This document shows positions 41,806 through 52,318 of a stretch of DNA of 64,000 bases, piece by piece. The notes under the pieces were generated by a model, which was not told the origin of the DNA, did no database searches, and worked only from the letters and a program-made list of their open reading frames with translations. The translations under genes and the position numbers were made by a program. Every line of letters starts with the position of its first letter. Position 1 is the stretch's first letter. The DNA comes from Emiliania huxleyi CCMP1516 (taxonomy: Eukaryota; Haptophyta; Isochrysidales; Noelaerhabdaceae), in assembly GCF_000372725.1 (NCBI RefSeq), contig NW_005201287.1, forward strand, positions 614,975 to 678,974. The letters are read 5' to 3'.

Positions 41806-42215
41806 ATGAAGACCTTCCCTGGGTCTGCCTCTCACACCCTCACTGTCATCGTATGCGAGGTTCTTGTCTCTTATCTCCCTTACCGTGAAAAGCCCCTTGC
41901 TGGTGGTTGGTCTTCTTCCTTTCCTGGCTGGGTCTGTCTCTCACACACACCCTCACTGGGTCGTCGTATGCGAGGTTCTTGTCTCTTATCACCCTACCGT
42001 GAAGCCCCTTGCTGGTGGTTGGTCTTCTTGCTTCCCTGGCTGGGTCTGTCTGTCTCTCGCACACACCCCTCACTCGCACTCACTGTCGTCGTAAGTATGC
42101 GAGGTTCTTGTCTCTTACTTATCACCCTACCGTGAAGCCCCTTGCTGGTGGTCTTCTTCCTTCCCTGGGTCTGTCTCTCACACCCTCACTGTCGTCATGT
42201 GCGAGGTTCGTGTCT
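41806..42215. repeat. Tandem repeat, about 115-bp units
   Basis: Three to four imperfect copies of a unit containing TATGCGAGGTTCTTGTCTCT, CCCTTGCTGGTGG and CTGGGTCTGTCTCTC. It is CT-rich on the plus strand, upstream of the RUS-like gene. Confidence 0.9.
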
Positions 42216-42326
42216 CTCTCTTATAAAAATACCGGTACTCGAGTTCTCGAGTTGTTTGTCGATCGATCGAGTATACCGTGAAGCGCTTGCGGGGCCTCGG
42301 ACCTGCAAAAAACAAAAACAACGGCC

Positions 42327-42448
42327 CTGGCGAGTAGAGGCACACGCACGCTCTCTCGAGGTCTCTTGTAGCAGAGCCCCGGCGAGTCCTCGAAGACCAA
42401 ATGGGTCCTCGGTGATGGTACCCTGGGTGGGCGGTGGCGCGGCGTAGT
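42327..42448 (-). mobile_element. Truncated MITE copy
   Basis: About 120 bp that aligns in inverted orientation with the intact element at 52084-52215 (shared CTGGCGAGTAGAGGC end, GCAGAGCCCCGGCGAG core, GGTACCCTGGGTGGGCGG). The far terminal repeat is missing, so no target duplication can be read. Confidence 0.75.
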
Positions 42449-42539
42449 ATAATAGTAGAGGATTATAAAAATCTTCCGGGTCCCCGGGGACTTCGGCCTG
42501 GACACATCGGGGGGGGGGGGGGGGCGCGGGGCCGAAACG

Positions 42540-45007
42540 ATGAGCTCGCGCCTCACGACTCGCAGCCTCTGCGTCGGGCGTTTCGCCCGGCGGCGCTGCC
42601 GCAGCAGCACCGTCGCCCGACCGCCACGCCAGCCCGAGAAGGAGCCGCAGTCTCTGCTCAAGCAGGGCGGAGCTGAGTGGTTGCTCGGGCCGTCGGGTGC
42701 GCCCGTGCTCGCCTCGAACCCTCACGGCAGCTTTGTGCAGTGGCTGTCTTCCAGCGCGCAAGAGGCGAAGCACATGGTGCTGCCACGCGGATATCCCGAG
42801 TCGGCCGCGCCCGGCTACGGCGGCTACACCGGCTGGCTTGCCGCGGGCCTCTTTGCGCACTCGTTCACGGTGATGGTCTCGACCAACGCGCTGCTCTCAG
42901 GATTCTTCGCCGAGATGTCGGCGGCGAGCTGGCTGATGAAGGACCTGCTGCCGCCGCTCGTGGCGGGCACACTCGCGAGCCGCATCCACTCCCTCGAGGC
43001 TTCGCCGCACCTCGTGGATCTCCGCGCGAGAGCCTCTCCTCCTCCTCGGAGAGTTTCTGCACACCTGCCGCTCAGGCGAACCCGAAGAAGTGGCTGTCGG
43101 CCGCCTGCTTTGCGAACTCGGTGCTCGGCTGCGCCGAGTTCCTCATCCCGCACCTGCTGCCCAAGGCGTCCTGGATGGGGCTCGCCATCCTCACCAACGT
43201 CGGAAAGATGACTGGTCGCGCGCGCGCTGGCGCCAGGCAGAGGCCACGAGCCTCGCCACGAGCCTTCACCGGCGCTGGACATGGCCGTAGGCTACCTGAT
43301 CATCGGCGCCTCGCGCGCCGTCCTCCAAAAGACGCTGGCGACGGGTGACTCGCCCCGCGGGAGGGAGTGGGCGGGGGGACGGGCCTCGAGGTCTCCTCTG
43401 CTGTCAGGGGACAACCTGGGGGAGATCACGGGAGATCACTGTTAGGGGACAACCTGGGGGAGATCACGGGAGATCGCTGTTAGGGGACAACCTGGGGGAG
43501 ATCACGGGAGATCACTGTTAGGGGACAACCTGGGGGAGATCACGGCCAAGCTGGGGACGCTGGGCATGCTGATGCACTGCTTCGGCGCCCTGACCGCCCT
43601 CAGCCTCACGCACGTGCTTGGCTTTTGGGGCGCGCGGCGCTTTCCCCATCCGCCACCGCCGCCGCCGCCGCCGCTTCCGCCGCCACCGCCGCCGCCACCG
43701 CCCTCTCCTACTCTCCGCCCCGCCGCCCCAGCCTCCGCCCCGCCGCCCCCGCCGCCCCCGCCGCCACCGCCCCCGCCTCATCCCCTCCAGCGCTGAGGCG
43801 CCCTCTCCGCTCCAGGCCAGCTCGGCGCGCTGACCGCCGGCGCCGCCGCAGCCCTCCCCCGCGCGCCACTTTGGCGCCGCAGCTCGCCGCAGCGCCCCTC
43901 TCTGAGCCCTCCTCCCCGGCTCCTCCCCCCCGGCTCGTGCTAGGCGCCGCCGCCGGCTTCTACGCCCCGGTGAGAGCATCGCAGTGCGTGGTGATGACGT
44001 CGGTCACGGCGGTCTCCTTGCGCCGCGTCGTGGCGCGTTGGGCCGAGCCGCGGGCCGGCGCTCCGTGCGGCGAGGGAGGCGCGGCGCCGCCGCCGGGCAC
44101 TGCAGCCGCAGCGTCGGTCGATGCAGCCGCAGGGTGGGGGGAGTGCCCCTCTCCGGAGGCGCTGCACGCGGAGCTGGCGGCGCGCTGGAGTGTGCGGCAC
44201 AGCCTCGCCGCTCGCGCGAGCGCGTGGCGTGAGCTCTTCTCTTCGGACGCCGGGCAGCTGCGCGTCGCCGACGGGGTGTGGCTAAGGGCGTAGACCTTAG
44301 TGTGGCGGTGCACCGTGAGGCCCTTTAGGCAGAGCTGTTTCTGGGTTGGACTCCCAGCCCCCTGCCTAGGTGACTCTGCACGTGGGCCCCGCCGTCTCGA
44401 GCCCCGGCGACGCGGCGGCGCTGGACACCGAGTCTGCGAGCGCTCAGCTGACCCTCAGGGGCGACTGGCGTAGGCGACGTGGCGGCGCTGCTAGCGTGGC
44501 GACGCGCGGCGAGCGAGGAGGTGTGTCGCAGGCCGGCGGGCGGGAGCCCGGCTTCACCCTTCCCGGGCGGGGTTCCCACTTAGGCTCGCGAGGGCGGCGG
44601 CGAGAGCCCGCCGTGGACTCTCTGCGCGTCCGGCGGCGGGAGGCTGCTGCTGCTCTACGACACACACGCGGCGCCCGCCGACGTCATCGACGGATTCGCG
44701 GTGGCGTGGCTTGCCGCCGCCGCTTCGGCGCCTTCGTTGCGCGGCGGCCGCGAGGCGCCGAATGCCGCGCAGCCGGCTGGTCGTGGCGGGTGCGGGACGA
44801 GCGGTTCTCACGGTCGGCGCGGCCGGTTGCCTCGAGTAGGAGGCGATGCGGGGCCTCGCCGCCGCCAGCGCCGCGTCGCTCGGGCAGTGGCGGCGCGACG
44901 CGGCGTCGCTGCGCGCTTCGATGGAGGCGGCGGGCTGGCAGTGCTCCGCTTGCTCGGTGGACGACCCGTCGCGCCGCGTGACGTGGCCGCCGCAGGGGCT
45001 GGAGTAG
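42540..45007 (+). CDS. RUS/DUF647 family protein (Root UVB Sensitive)
   Basis: Multi-exon; clear exons are 42540-42998 and 43076-~43212, an exon around 43275-43345, one from 43522, and terminal segments to TAG at 45005-45007. Family landmarks are VLPRGYPESAAPGYGGYTGW, ASWLMKDLLPPLVAG, ANPKKWLSAACFANSVLG, DMAVGYLIIGASRAVLQ, GDNLGEITAKLGTLGML, FYAPVRA, and a C-terminal MEAAGWQCSA and DDPSRRVTWPP. RUS proteins are membrane proteins linked to plastid/vitamin B6 and auxin processes in plants; their biochemistry is not settled. The N-terminus (Arg/Ser-rich, few acids) could be a transit peptide. Exon borders between 43212 and 43345 and between 43600 and 44900 are approximate. The 43522 exon is preceded by three partial copies of itself. 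Confidence 0.72.
43408..43545 (+). repeat. 38-bp minisatellite made from an exon start
   Basis: Four copies at period 38 (starting 43408, 43446, 43484, 43522). Each has an AG acceptor followed by GGGACAACCTGGGGGAGATC, the codons for DNLGEIT. Only the last copy continues into the real exon (GCCAAGCTG). Confidence 0.95.
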
Positions 45008-45527
45008 CGCCGGCGTTCCACACGGGTCCGGCGCGCGGCTGGGCGAGAAGATTACCCCCCGCATACTTGATCGGCACCCCCAGCTCCACCCGACGCCGAG
45101 CGCGCGAGAGAGACTACACATGCATGCACATGTAGCGCGAGAGAGAGCGAGAGCCCCACGCAGGGAGCGCGCGCCCGCGAGCGGTGACGGGCGCGGCGCC
45201 GCGCGGAGAACCGTCGTTGTATACGAGTATACCCTGACACGAGCGTCGTCGTTGTGTGACGGACTCTCACTCTGACGCGATTAGCTATTCGTTTTAGTCT
45301 ATGCCTGATGCCTTTGCACACCGCGCGCCACCGCCCGCCGCCATGCAGCCCGCCCCCCGCGCAGTGAAACACTGTGTGGTGCGTGCGCCTGGGCCTGCTC
45401 GCTGGGTGCGCGACCCCCCGCGCGACCCGCCCCCCCGCGCGTGTGAAAGTGTGAATGGAATTAAGCGAGTGTGTCGATATACATATGAAAAACACAATGA
45501 AACACAGTTGGCAGGGGCCGCCGTGTC
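45008..45527. other. Intergenic, convergent 3' regions
   Basis: No supported gene. Includes GAGA-rich sequence near 45135-45150. Confidence 0.4.
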
Positions 45528-46289
45528 TCAGCCCGCCCCGACGCCGAGGGCGGCGCCGAGGTACCGCGCAAATTCGGTCGCGTCGCCCTCCGGCCATGGC
45601 TCGAGCGAGGCGGCGCGCGCGGGCAGCGCCTCGAGCGCCGCGCAGAGGCCTCTCGGCGTCGTGGCGATGAGGTGGCCTCGCCGGTCGAGCTCGTGCGCAA
45701 GCTCCTGGCGCAGATGGAGGGCGGGGCGGGGCAGGGCGGTCGGAGGGCGCATCTCTAGCGCACCTCTCTCTACCGTGCGGCGGAGGCCCAAGGGTGGCCG
45801 GGCCTGCTGGTGGTTGTCCATGAGGCCTGCGGGGTAGGGGCGGGCGGCCGATCAGGCGGCAAGTACGTGTGGTGGGGTGGGGTGGGTGGATGGATTGAGA
45901 CCGTCATTGACAGCGACGAGGAGCGGCGCGGTGCAGCGTAGCCCCTCCATGATTGAGCCTGCGCCCGCGTGCGAGATGAGGAGCGCCGCGGACCGCATGT
46001 CGGCCTCGAGCGAGTCCTTGAAGCGATACCTGCGGGACGCGCGGAGATCGCTCAGCGGGAGTGTGTGGAGCGCGCCGCCCGAGGACTTGAGCCGAGCGCA
46101 CCACTCAATCGGGATTGGCGGCGGCGGGTCGGACGGGAGCACGGGCTCCGCTCCGCGTCCAATCTGCAGCCGTAAGCACGAGTAGCCGTGTCTGGCGAGC
46201 AGCCCGGTAACCTCGTGGGACACGAGAGCGAGCGTCAGGGCGTCGAACTGCGTCGTGCCGACCGTGGCGAAACACACGCGGGACGGCAT
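45528..46289 (-). CDS. ALG13: UDP-GlcNAc transferase catalytic subunit ALG13
   Basis: Three exons, 195 aa: 46289-45902, 45826-45804 (a 23-nt microexon), 45704-45528. It adds the second GlcNAc to dolichol-PP-GlcNAc on the cytosolic ER face together with the membrane anchor ALG14. Landmarks are CFATVGTTQFDALTLAL, LRLQIGRGAEP, YRFKDSLEADM, LLISHAGAGSIMEGL, PLLVAVND, then LMDNHQQ from the microexon and ELAHELDRRGHLIATTP. It is the short single-domain form as in yeast, not the ALG13-ALG14 fusion. Intron 1 is GT-AG, intron 2 GC-AG. Frame and conserved spacing both require the microexon. Confidence 0.92.
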
Positions 46290-46514
46290 TGTGCAAACAC
46301 ACCGATGTCTCGAAAAGAAGAATTATCTGCCCTTGCAACCTTCGAAAAGAAGAGTTCCCGCTGCACTACATAAACAGAATCTGTGTGATGAGCTCTGTGT
46401 CTTGATTTGCCAACAATATACCTAAAACATAAACAGAAGGAAATTTCCACGAAGCCGGCCGCGTCCTCAGCAGGAGGGTGCTGCTTCTGTCCGTCTTTCT
46501 GTCTCGCTCTCCAC

Positions 46515-47147
46515 ATGCCCACTCCTGGCGTGTCTCTCGCCGCGCTCGCCGGCGCGACGGTCCGCGGGCCCTGGCCGGCGACGAGGACTGTGCGCGCCGA
46601 TACGCTCTGGAAGGGCGATCGGCCGACCGTCGTCTACGCCGTGCGCCGCCTCGGATGACCCTACTGCCGCCGGCTGGCGGCTGACCTGACCGCGCTGCGG
46701 CCAGAGTTTGAGCGTGCCGGCGCGCGGCTGGCGGTGATCACCTCGCTCGACACCGGCGTGCAGGAGTTTGTGGACGCCGTCTGGCCGGGCGGCGAGGTTT
46801 GGGTGGACGAGGAGGAGGCCTTCAAGAAGGCGATCCACGGCGGGCGCGGCGCCTCTGTGCGCAACATGTGGCTGCTCAAGCCTTGGGTGCTGAAGAACGT
46901 GGTGTCCTACGCGCGCTCCTTTGGCTCGAGCACGGCCGACGTCTCTGACGCAAAAACAAAGCTGCTCGGTGGAACCTTCGTCGTGAGGAACGGAGAGGTC
47001 GTTTACACGCACCGCGAGACATCCAGCTTCGACAACGGCGACGCGAGGGAGGTGCTTGCGGCGGCCCTCGGCACGACTGTCGCCGGTCTCGCCGCGAGGC
47101 TGCCGCCGCCGACCCCGAGCGAGGCCGCCGTGTGCTCGCGCGAGTAA
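46515..47147 (+). CDS. PRXL2-type peroxiredoxin-like selenoprotein (Sec at in-frame TGA)
   Basis: Intronless, 210 aa from ATG 46515 if TGA at 46656-46658 is read as selenocysteine (residue 48). The frame is uninterrupted on both sides of that TGA. Before it is the thioredoxin-fold strand PTVVYAVRRLG; after it PYCRRLAADLTALRPEFE. The motif is therefore RRLG-U-PYC, a U-x-x-C redox pair exactly where PRXL2/FAM213 proteins have C-x-x-C. Further family marks are GARLAVITSLD, EFVDAVWPGGEVWVDEE, LLGGTFVVRNGEVVYTH. A SECIS-type hairpin follows the TAA stop by about 70 nt. Thiol/selenol oxidoreductase by homology; the substrate is unknown. No signal peptide, so probably cytosolic. Confidence 0.9.
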
Positions 47148-47213
47148 GCCCGAGTAGCGTGCCCTGCGCCAGTTGCTGCACGCCAGTCGCTGCCCGCCGC
47201 GCGCCCTCGTGGG

Positions 47214-47303
47214 AAGCTGCTCTGCTGCATGACCGCCGCCCCGCTAAACGCTCGCCGACTGCGAGACGCGGGGAGGCGCGAGGAGACAAGCAGAGCGGCG
47301 CGT
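47214..47303 (+). promoter_or_regulatory. SECIS element
   Basis: In the 3' UTR of the selenoprotein ORF. Lower stem GCTCTGCTG pairs with the downstream AAGCAGAGC. The non-Watson-Crick core is ATGA (47230-47233) opposite GA (47281-47282). Between them is a GC-rich upper stem (CCGCCGCCCCGC with GCGGGGAGGCG). Unpaired AAA (47247-47249) lies 13 nt after the ATGA. This is the standard eukaryotic SECIS layout, which directs UGA recoding. Confidence 0.88.
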
Positions 47304-47655
47304 CTCGACGGACGCGATCGCCGTACGCCGATCCGGGTGGACGGCGCTCGTGGAGCGCGCGACCGGGGGCGTAGCTGACCGTGCGGCGGACGCGCGCGTG
47401 TCCAAAATTGTTCAGTTTCGGTGAATCTGCCTGACACACAAGCATCATAAAAGAAATAAGCGGAACCGTTCAAAACGCCGACGAAGCGATCGTAGGGTGG
47501 CCGAGAGAGAGAGGAGCCCGAGGCACGCTCCAGCGGGGTGCTGCCGAGTGTGTGGACCGCTGAACTCCCAACCGGCGGCGCCAGCAGCCCCCCCCCCCCC
47601 CCCCCACGACGCGCGGACAACCCCCGAAAACTGCGCCATTTTGCGAGGCGCCGCG
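47304..47655. other. Convergent 3' regions with poly-C
   Basis: Between the SECIS element and the stop of the minus-strand gene at 47656. A C run lies near 47590-47605. No gene seen. Confidence 0.4.
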
Positions 47656-48136
47656 TTATCTCTCGTACTCGAGCACCGCAAAGGCTGCGCCGCCACGCTT
47701 AGGGTTGGTCTTTTCCCACTCCTTGGTGGTCGCGAGGGTGTGCTGCGTCGGGTCGGCCTCGAACTGCATCGGCACGTCCGACAGCTTCTTGAAGAGCGAC
47801 TCCTGGTTCCACGCCTCCACTGCACGTCGCGCGCGCACAAGGGGTGGGTTCGCCGCCGCCAAGGGGAGGGGTTCGCGCGCGCCCTCGAGGCGGAGGGAGT
47901 CCGGACAGGCGAGGTGGTGGTGGCGGGAGCGGGGGCGCGAGGGTGGGCCCGCGGGTGGGCGTCGGGGCACGGCGCGCACTCTGCTCCTTGAGCTTCGCCT
48001 CGGCCGCTGTTTTCGACATGCGCGTCGACGCGATCATCATGGAGAAGGGATTTTTGTAGGACTTGGCCTTGTTGAGCCGTTCGACAGGGTCACCACCGAT
48101 GGAGGATCGGGCCGTGAAGGCGCCCTCGCCGGGCAT
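47656..48136 (-). CDS. Small conserved-looking protein, unknown function
   Basis: Two exons, 106 aa: 48136-47980 and 47819-47656 (GT-AG). The sequence is hydrophilic and helical (RLNKAKSYKNPFSMMIASTR, EAWNQESLFKKLSDVPMQ) and ends with FAVLEYER. The splice junction restores KLKEQ-M-EAWNQES in frame, which supports it as a real gene. There is no signal peptide or TM. Size and composition would suit a small subunit of an organellar complex, but I do not recognise it. Confidence 0.55.
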
Positions 48137-48403
48137 AACTCACAAGCCGCGCCAGCGAGCTTTGTGGCTATTCACACTAACAGATGAAGATCTAGGCGCT
48201 CCACATGTCGGCACCTCACAGTTGACACGTCCTCACCTAACTATGCTCGACAGGCTACTCATTGCTTCGGCCCTTCACAGCAGACACGTCGTGACCTAAC
48301 TAACTATTAGCGCAAAAATGTTTTTTTCGGAGCGGAAGAGTTCTGGCCGGAAGCTTCCGTCGTCTTTATGTGCGTGGCAGGCGTCCCGGCAGTGCGTCCG
48401 GAG

Positions 48404-50969
48404 ATGTCGTCACGGCATCTTCTCCTAGCGTTGGTCGCGGTGATGTCGCGGCCAATCAGTGCGGCTGGGAGTTGCGATTGCGTGATTCTGGGGTGGCACT
48501 ACTCGGCCGAGATTGCGGCATTGATCTCCATCAATCGCACCGTTCCTGACGGCGCGATTAGTGAAGCTGTACTCCCACAAGGCTGTCTCAAAGGGCTGGA
48601 GGCCGACTGCGAGGTCTTCGCAATCGGCCAACACTGCCGTCGCTACCCGGGTACAACAGTCACAGCGAACCTCGAGAGTTGCTGATCCCTTAGGTGGGCA
48701 AACTCGTAGCACCAGAGTGCAACTCTGCACAACGGGAAGAGGCTGTGGCAAACACCCTCCTCCTGACCTTCAGCTTCTCTAGCGCCTTCAAAGAGTGGCT
48801 GATCGCGGTGGCAGAAGCGTGCGGCGCCCACTGGGTGACGGCCGACTCGGTCCGTGCAGTGATGTCCACACCGCGGCGGCCGCCTGTGATGTGGGACCAG
48901 GCGGCCACCGCGCTCATGCTCCTCCTGTCCGGGGGGGTCATCGGCCTCCCTAACACAGCGCACGAGATCTTCTACGCACAGGAAATTGGCGGCGCACAGT
49001 GGGCGGGGCTCGATGTCGCCGACTATGTGGAGCTCGGCTTCACGTGGGGGCAAGGCTACAGCGCCAAAGGGGCGTACAAGGGCTACCTTGAACAATTCAG
49101 CGAGCCCGGCGTCTACGACCCGCACGCCATGTTCCCACTCTCAACGGGCCCCACCATCGTCTACCCGCAGGTCATCCTGGAGAGGCTCATCGACGTGCAT
49201 GCACCAGACTACTTCCAAGGCACCCCGCCACACCTTTCCCTCCTCATCGTACGGTCAGTAGGAAGGTGTCCCCTTCCCTCCTCTGCCCCTTCCCTCCTCT
49301 TCCCGACTGACCACGCGGACGGTGCCTCCCCCTACCCCAGTCGAGTACTTTGTCTACCTCGCCTGGACGGACCGACGCATCTTCTCGCGTTGCGACGGGT
49401 TCATCTCCGACGGATCAGACTCGACAGATCCTTGCTCGCTGTACTGGCAGCCAGATATTGTGCTGCCCGACGCCCTGCTCGGCGACGAGGAGCCGCAGAT
49501 CATCGAGGATCTCGGGCTTTTTACTCACGTTGGGCTGGAACAGGGACCGGATCCCACTATCGCCATACCAAACCACAACCGGAGCATCGCCTACCGGCAA
49601 TACCGCGAGCGGGCAAAGTTCCTCGTCGTGCTCGACCAGGCGGACATCCCGTTTGACGACCACACCCTCAATTTCACCTTCAAATTGCCTTCGGGCGTCA
49701 CCGCGGACGAGGCGTGCTTCGCCACTGGCCCACCCGACGGCGACGGCCGCGACGCCACGATCGTCGAGCTATCGAGCATGCAGCTCGGCGGCGGCTGGAA
49801 GCAGGGCGACAAGCCAGACCTCTGGAGCGGCGATGCGTCGCAGGTGCGCCGCTCTCCGCGTCCGGCGCACCCGGTGTGGGACATCATGGACTTCACCGCG
49901 CACGTAGTACAGCGCTCTCGCGACCCGATTGTCGAGCTCGAGTCGACCGAGTGGTCGTACGAGAAGAACCCCGCGTATCGGATGCGAGAGTTGATCGAGG
50001 GCCCGTGGCTGCGCGCCCACCTTGAGAGCGGGGCGCACTCGGTTTGCGAGGTGACGTTCTCGCTCACCATCAAACGGCGCAACACGTACCACATCCTCAA
50101 CTACATTGTCACGCAGTCGCTGCTCGTGGTGCTCGGCTGGTGTACGTTTGGCATCGCCCCGTCCAACGTTGACTCACGCCTTGCAATCACCCTCACCCTC
50201 CTCCTGGCCATCAATGTCTTCCAGATCGTGCTCGTAGAGAACCTCCCGGAGATGGGCAATCTCTCTCGGCTGCAGTGGTTCACGGTGACCAACACCCTCA
50301 TCCTCGCCCTCATGGCGATGGAGTCCATCATCGTCTGTCAGTGTTGGAAGCACGAGAAGCGGCGGCAGGAGCTCGAGGCGCGCATCAAAGAGCTGACCAA
50401 CAACCAGCTCGCTGTGCTCGCCATCATGCGGCTGCAGCGAGCCTGGAGGCGCAAGAAGCAGCTGGACACGTGGCGGCGGAGGGCAGCGGCGGCGGCGAGC
50501 GCCCACCAGTTGCCACGCAAGGGCAGGCTGAGCCCGCAGGGCATGGTGATCAGGACGAGCAACCCACCGGGCCCATCCGCCGTGGCGCCGACTCAGCAGG
50601 TGGAGCCGCAAGCTCACGCGGAAGGGGCACCGGCAGTGGCCGCCCCGGCCCGCTGCAGCCGCAGGTCGCGGCTCGATGACTGGTGCGGAGAAGCCAAGAG
50701 GGGTTGGAGGCGCAGACATGCTCACGTGTTGACGCAAGTCGCGCTGTGGTGCGACGCGCGCCCCTCTCCCATGATCCCAACAGCACAACACACGCGCGCG
50801 CACACGCGCACACACATGGACACGGACACACGAATTTGACTGGCCCTCTCTCTCGCGGGCGCGCAGGGGCGATTTCGTCGCGATGTTCCTGGTCTTCCCA
50901 GTGCTGTTCGCCGTGTCCGTTGCCGTGTGCCTCTTCGCGCCACAAACAGGTAGACAAGACTATGGCTAG
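48404..50969 (+). CDS. Pentameric ligand-gated ion channel (pLGIC), non-Cys-loop type
   Basis: Four exons, 765 aa: 48404-48664, 48694-49219, 49341-50748, 50867-50969. Signal peptide (LLLALVAVMSRPISAAG). Residues about 25-235 form an extra N-terminal domain. The agonist-binding beta-barrel follows (VILERLIDVHAPDYF joined to VEYFVYLAWTDRRIF, then DIPFDDHTLNF). The Cys-loop position is present but without the two cysteines, as in prokaryotic-type channels. TM1 YIVTQSLLVVLGWCTFGI, TM2 RLAITLTLLLAINVFQIVLV, TM3 FTVTNTLILALMAMESIIV, a large basic intracellular loop, and TM4 VAMFLVFPVLFAVSVAVCLF encoded by the last exon. The junctions at 49219/49341 and 50748/50867 restore family spacing exactly. 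Two introns are GC-AG and one is GT-AG; the first is only 29 nt. Ligand and ion selectivity cannot be read. Confidence 0.88.
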
Positions 50970-51270
50970 GCTAGGGAGAGGCGCGAGAGGGGGAGAGCCG
51001 CGCTCGCGGCTCGTGGAGGCTCGTCCCTAACTGTGAGTTGGAGTCGAGAGAGCTCTCGACCTCGAGTGTCGAGAGTCTCGAGTCTCGAGAGCGGAGTATA
51101 GGGAGACTACTTTTGCACGCTACCTTATCGCTTTATTTTCGTGTTGGGTACGTAAACAGATGAAAACGACGCCGGGAAGAAAACGCGATAGGCGTAAGAG
51201 CCGGCGAGAGAACCCGCGTGCCAGCGAGAGGTCGCCTCGCAAGCGCAGCACTGCTGCGCGTCGCGGCCTC
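50970..51270. other. Convergent 3' regions
   Basis: Short CTCGAG-rich self-complementary stretch (51040-51095) that could fold. No gene seen. Confidence 0.4.
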
Positions 51271-51964
51271 TCACAAGGCCGAGAGGGCAAGCACGAGCGA
51301 GGCGAGCGAGGCGCGGAGGCTCTCTGACTCCTCCGGCGGCAGAGGCACGCCGCGGGCGACCCTCGCGGCGAGCAGGCGCTCGGCGGCCTCGCACTCGCGA
51401 CGCTGCGGGGCACAAGGAGCAACGGTCGGTCGGGGGCGAGGTGGGTGGGCGAGAGGCGCTTTGCAGGACCTGCAGCAGCCACAGCCGCTGAGCGACAGCG
51501 GCCTGCGCATCCGCCTCCGCCGAGGACACGGAGGAGATTGGAGGCGGCGGGGCGGGGGTCGGCGGAGCGGGTGGCGGCGGGGCGGGTGGCGGCGGGGCGG
51601 GCGGCGGCGGGGCGGGCGGCGGCGGCGGCGCGGCGGCAGGAGAGGTGGCAGAAGTTGGGATCGGCGGAGGCGGTGACTTCGAAAAGTCGACGAACCCGGT
51701 CTGGTCGAGGAGCGCCTCGTCCTTCTCGATCTCGGCAATCATTGCCTTCTGCTCAGAGGTCAGCTCGCGGCCCGTGGCTCTGCAGTGATCGAGATACGCC
51801 TTCATCTGCTGCCGCAGTGAGGCGTCAACCGGCGCAGCGTCGGAAGCGCATGCGGGAGAGTGACGCGCTGACGGCGAAAGGAGACGAGAGCCGGGGAGGA
51901 CGAGAGCCGCACACGGCGTCACCGCGAACGCCGCGATCAGCTGGAGCGCTCTTGCGGAGGCCAT
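51271..51964 (-). CDS. Probable plastid-targeted Pro-rich small protein
   Basis: Two exons, 208 aa: 51964-51470 and 51402-51271 (GT-AG). The leader has a hydrophobic signal (LQLIAAFAVTPCAALVL) followed by a Ser/Arg-rich stretch, the bipartite pattern of secondary plastids. The mature part has a helix (RQQMKAYLDHCRATGREL), an acidic helix (EQKAMIAEIEKDEALLDQ), a 45-residue poly-Pro/Ala linker, and a helical C-terminus (RECEAAERLLAARVARG). The function is unknown. The linker may be variable in length because it is built on a GGCGGGGCG repeat. Confidence 0.55.
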
Positions 51965-52074
51965 CGTTGTGCTCTCGTGAGGCTGTGTTTTGAGGCTGTG
52001 AAAGCACGCCCACCTGAAAGCACGCCCACCCGCGGGATTGCCCCCGAGGCAAGTGCGTCTGATTCACAGCTTAG

Positions 52075-52224
52075 GAGAGTACCCTGGCGAGTAGAGGCCC
52101 CGCCCACCCAGGGTACCCTCTCGAGGGACCCATTGCTCTTTCGAGGATCGAGGTCTCGCCGGGGCTCTGCTCCAAGAGACCTCGGGAGAGCGTGCGTTGT
52201 GCCTCTACTTGCCAGGAGAGTACC
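52075..52224. mobile_element. MITE with 15-bp terminal inverted repeats and 9-bp target duplication
   Basis: A 132-bp element (52084-52215) with ends CTGGCGAGTAGAGGC and GCCTCTACTTGCCAG, inverted with one mismatch. It is flanked on both sides by the identical 9-mer GAGAGTACC (52075-52083, 52216-52224). It has no ORF. A 9-bp duplication is what Mutator-like transposases leave. A truncated inverted relative is at 42327-42448. Confidence 0.88.
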
Positions 52225-52318
52225 ATCGTTGTGTCCAGGCGAAAAGATTTTTTTGGTATCGAGTGCAAAAGAAATCGCCGCCGGCACTCAAACACACTAC
52301 GACGGTACTCCACTTCAC

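Noticed and set aside
46407-46658. Short ORF ending at TGA 46658 as a separate gene
   Set aside because: The TGA is in frame with the downstream PRXL2 domain and a SECIS is present, so it is better read as a Sec codon.
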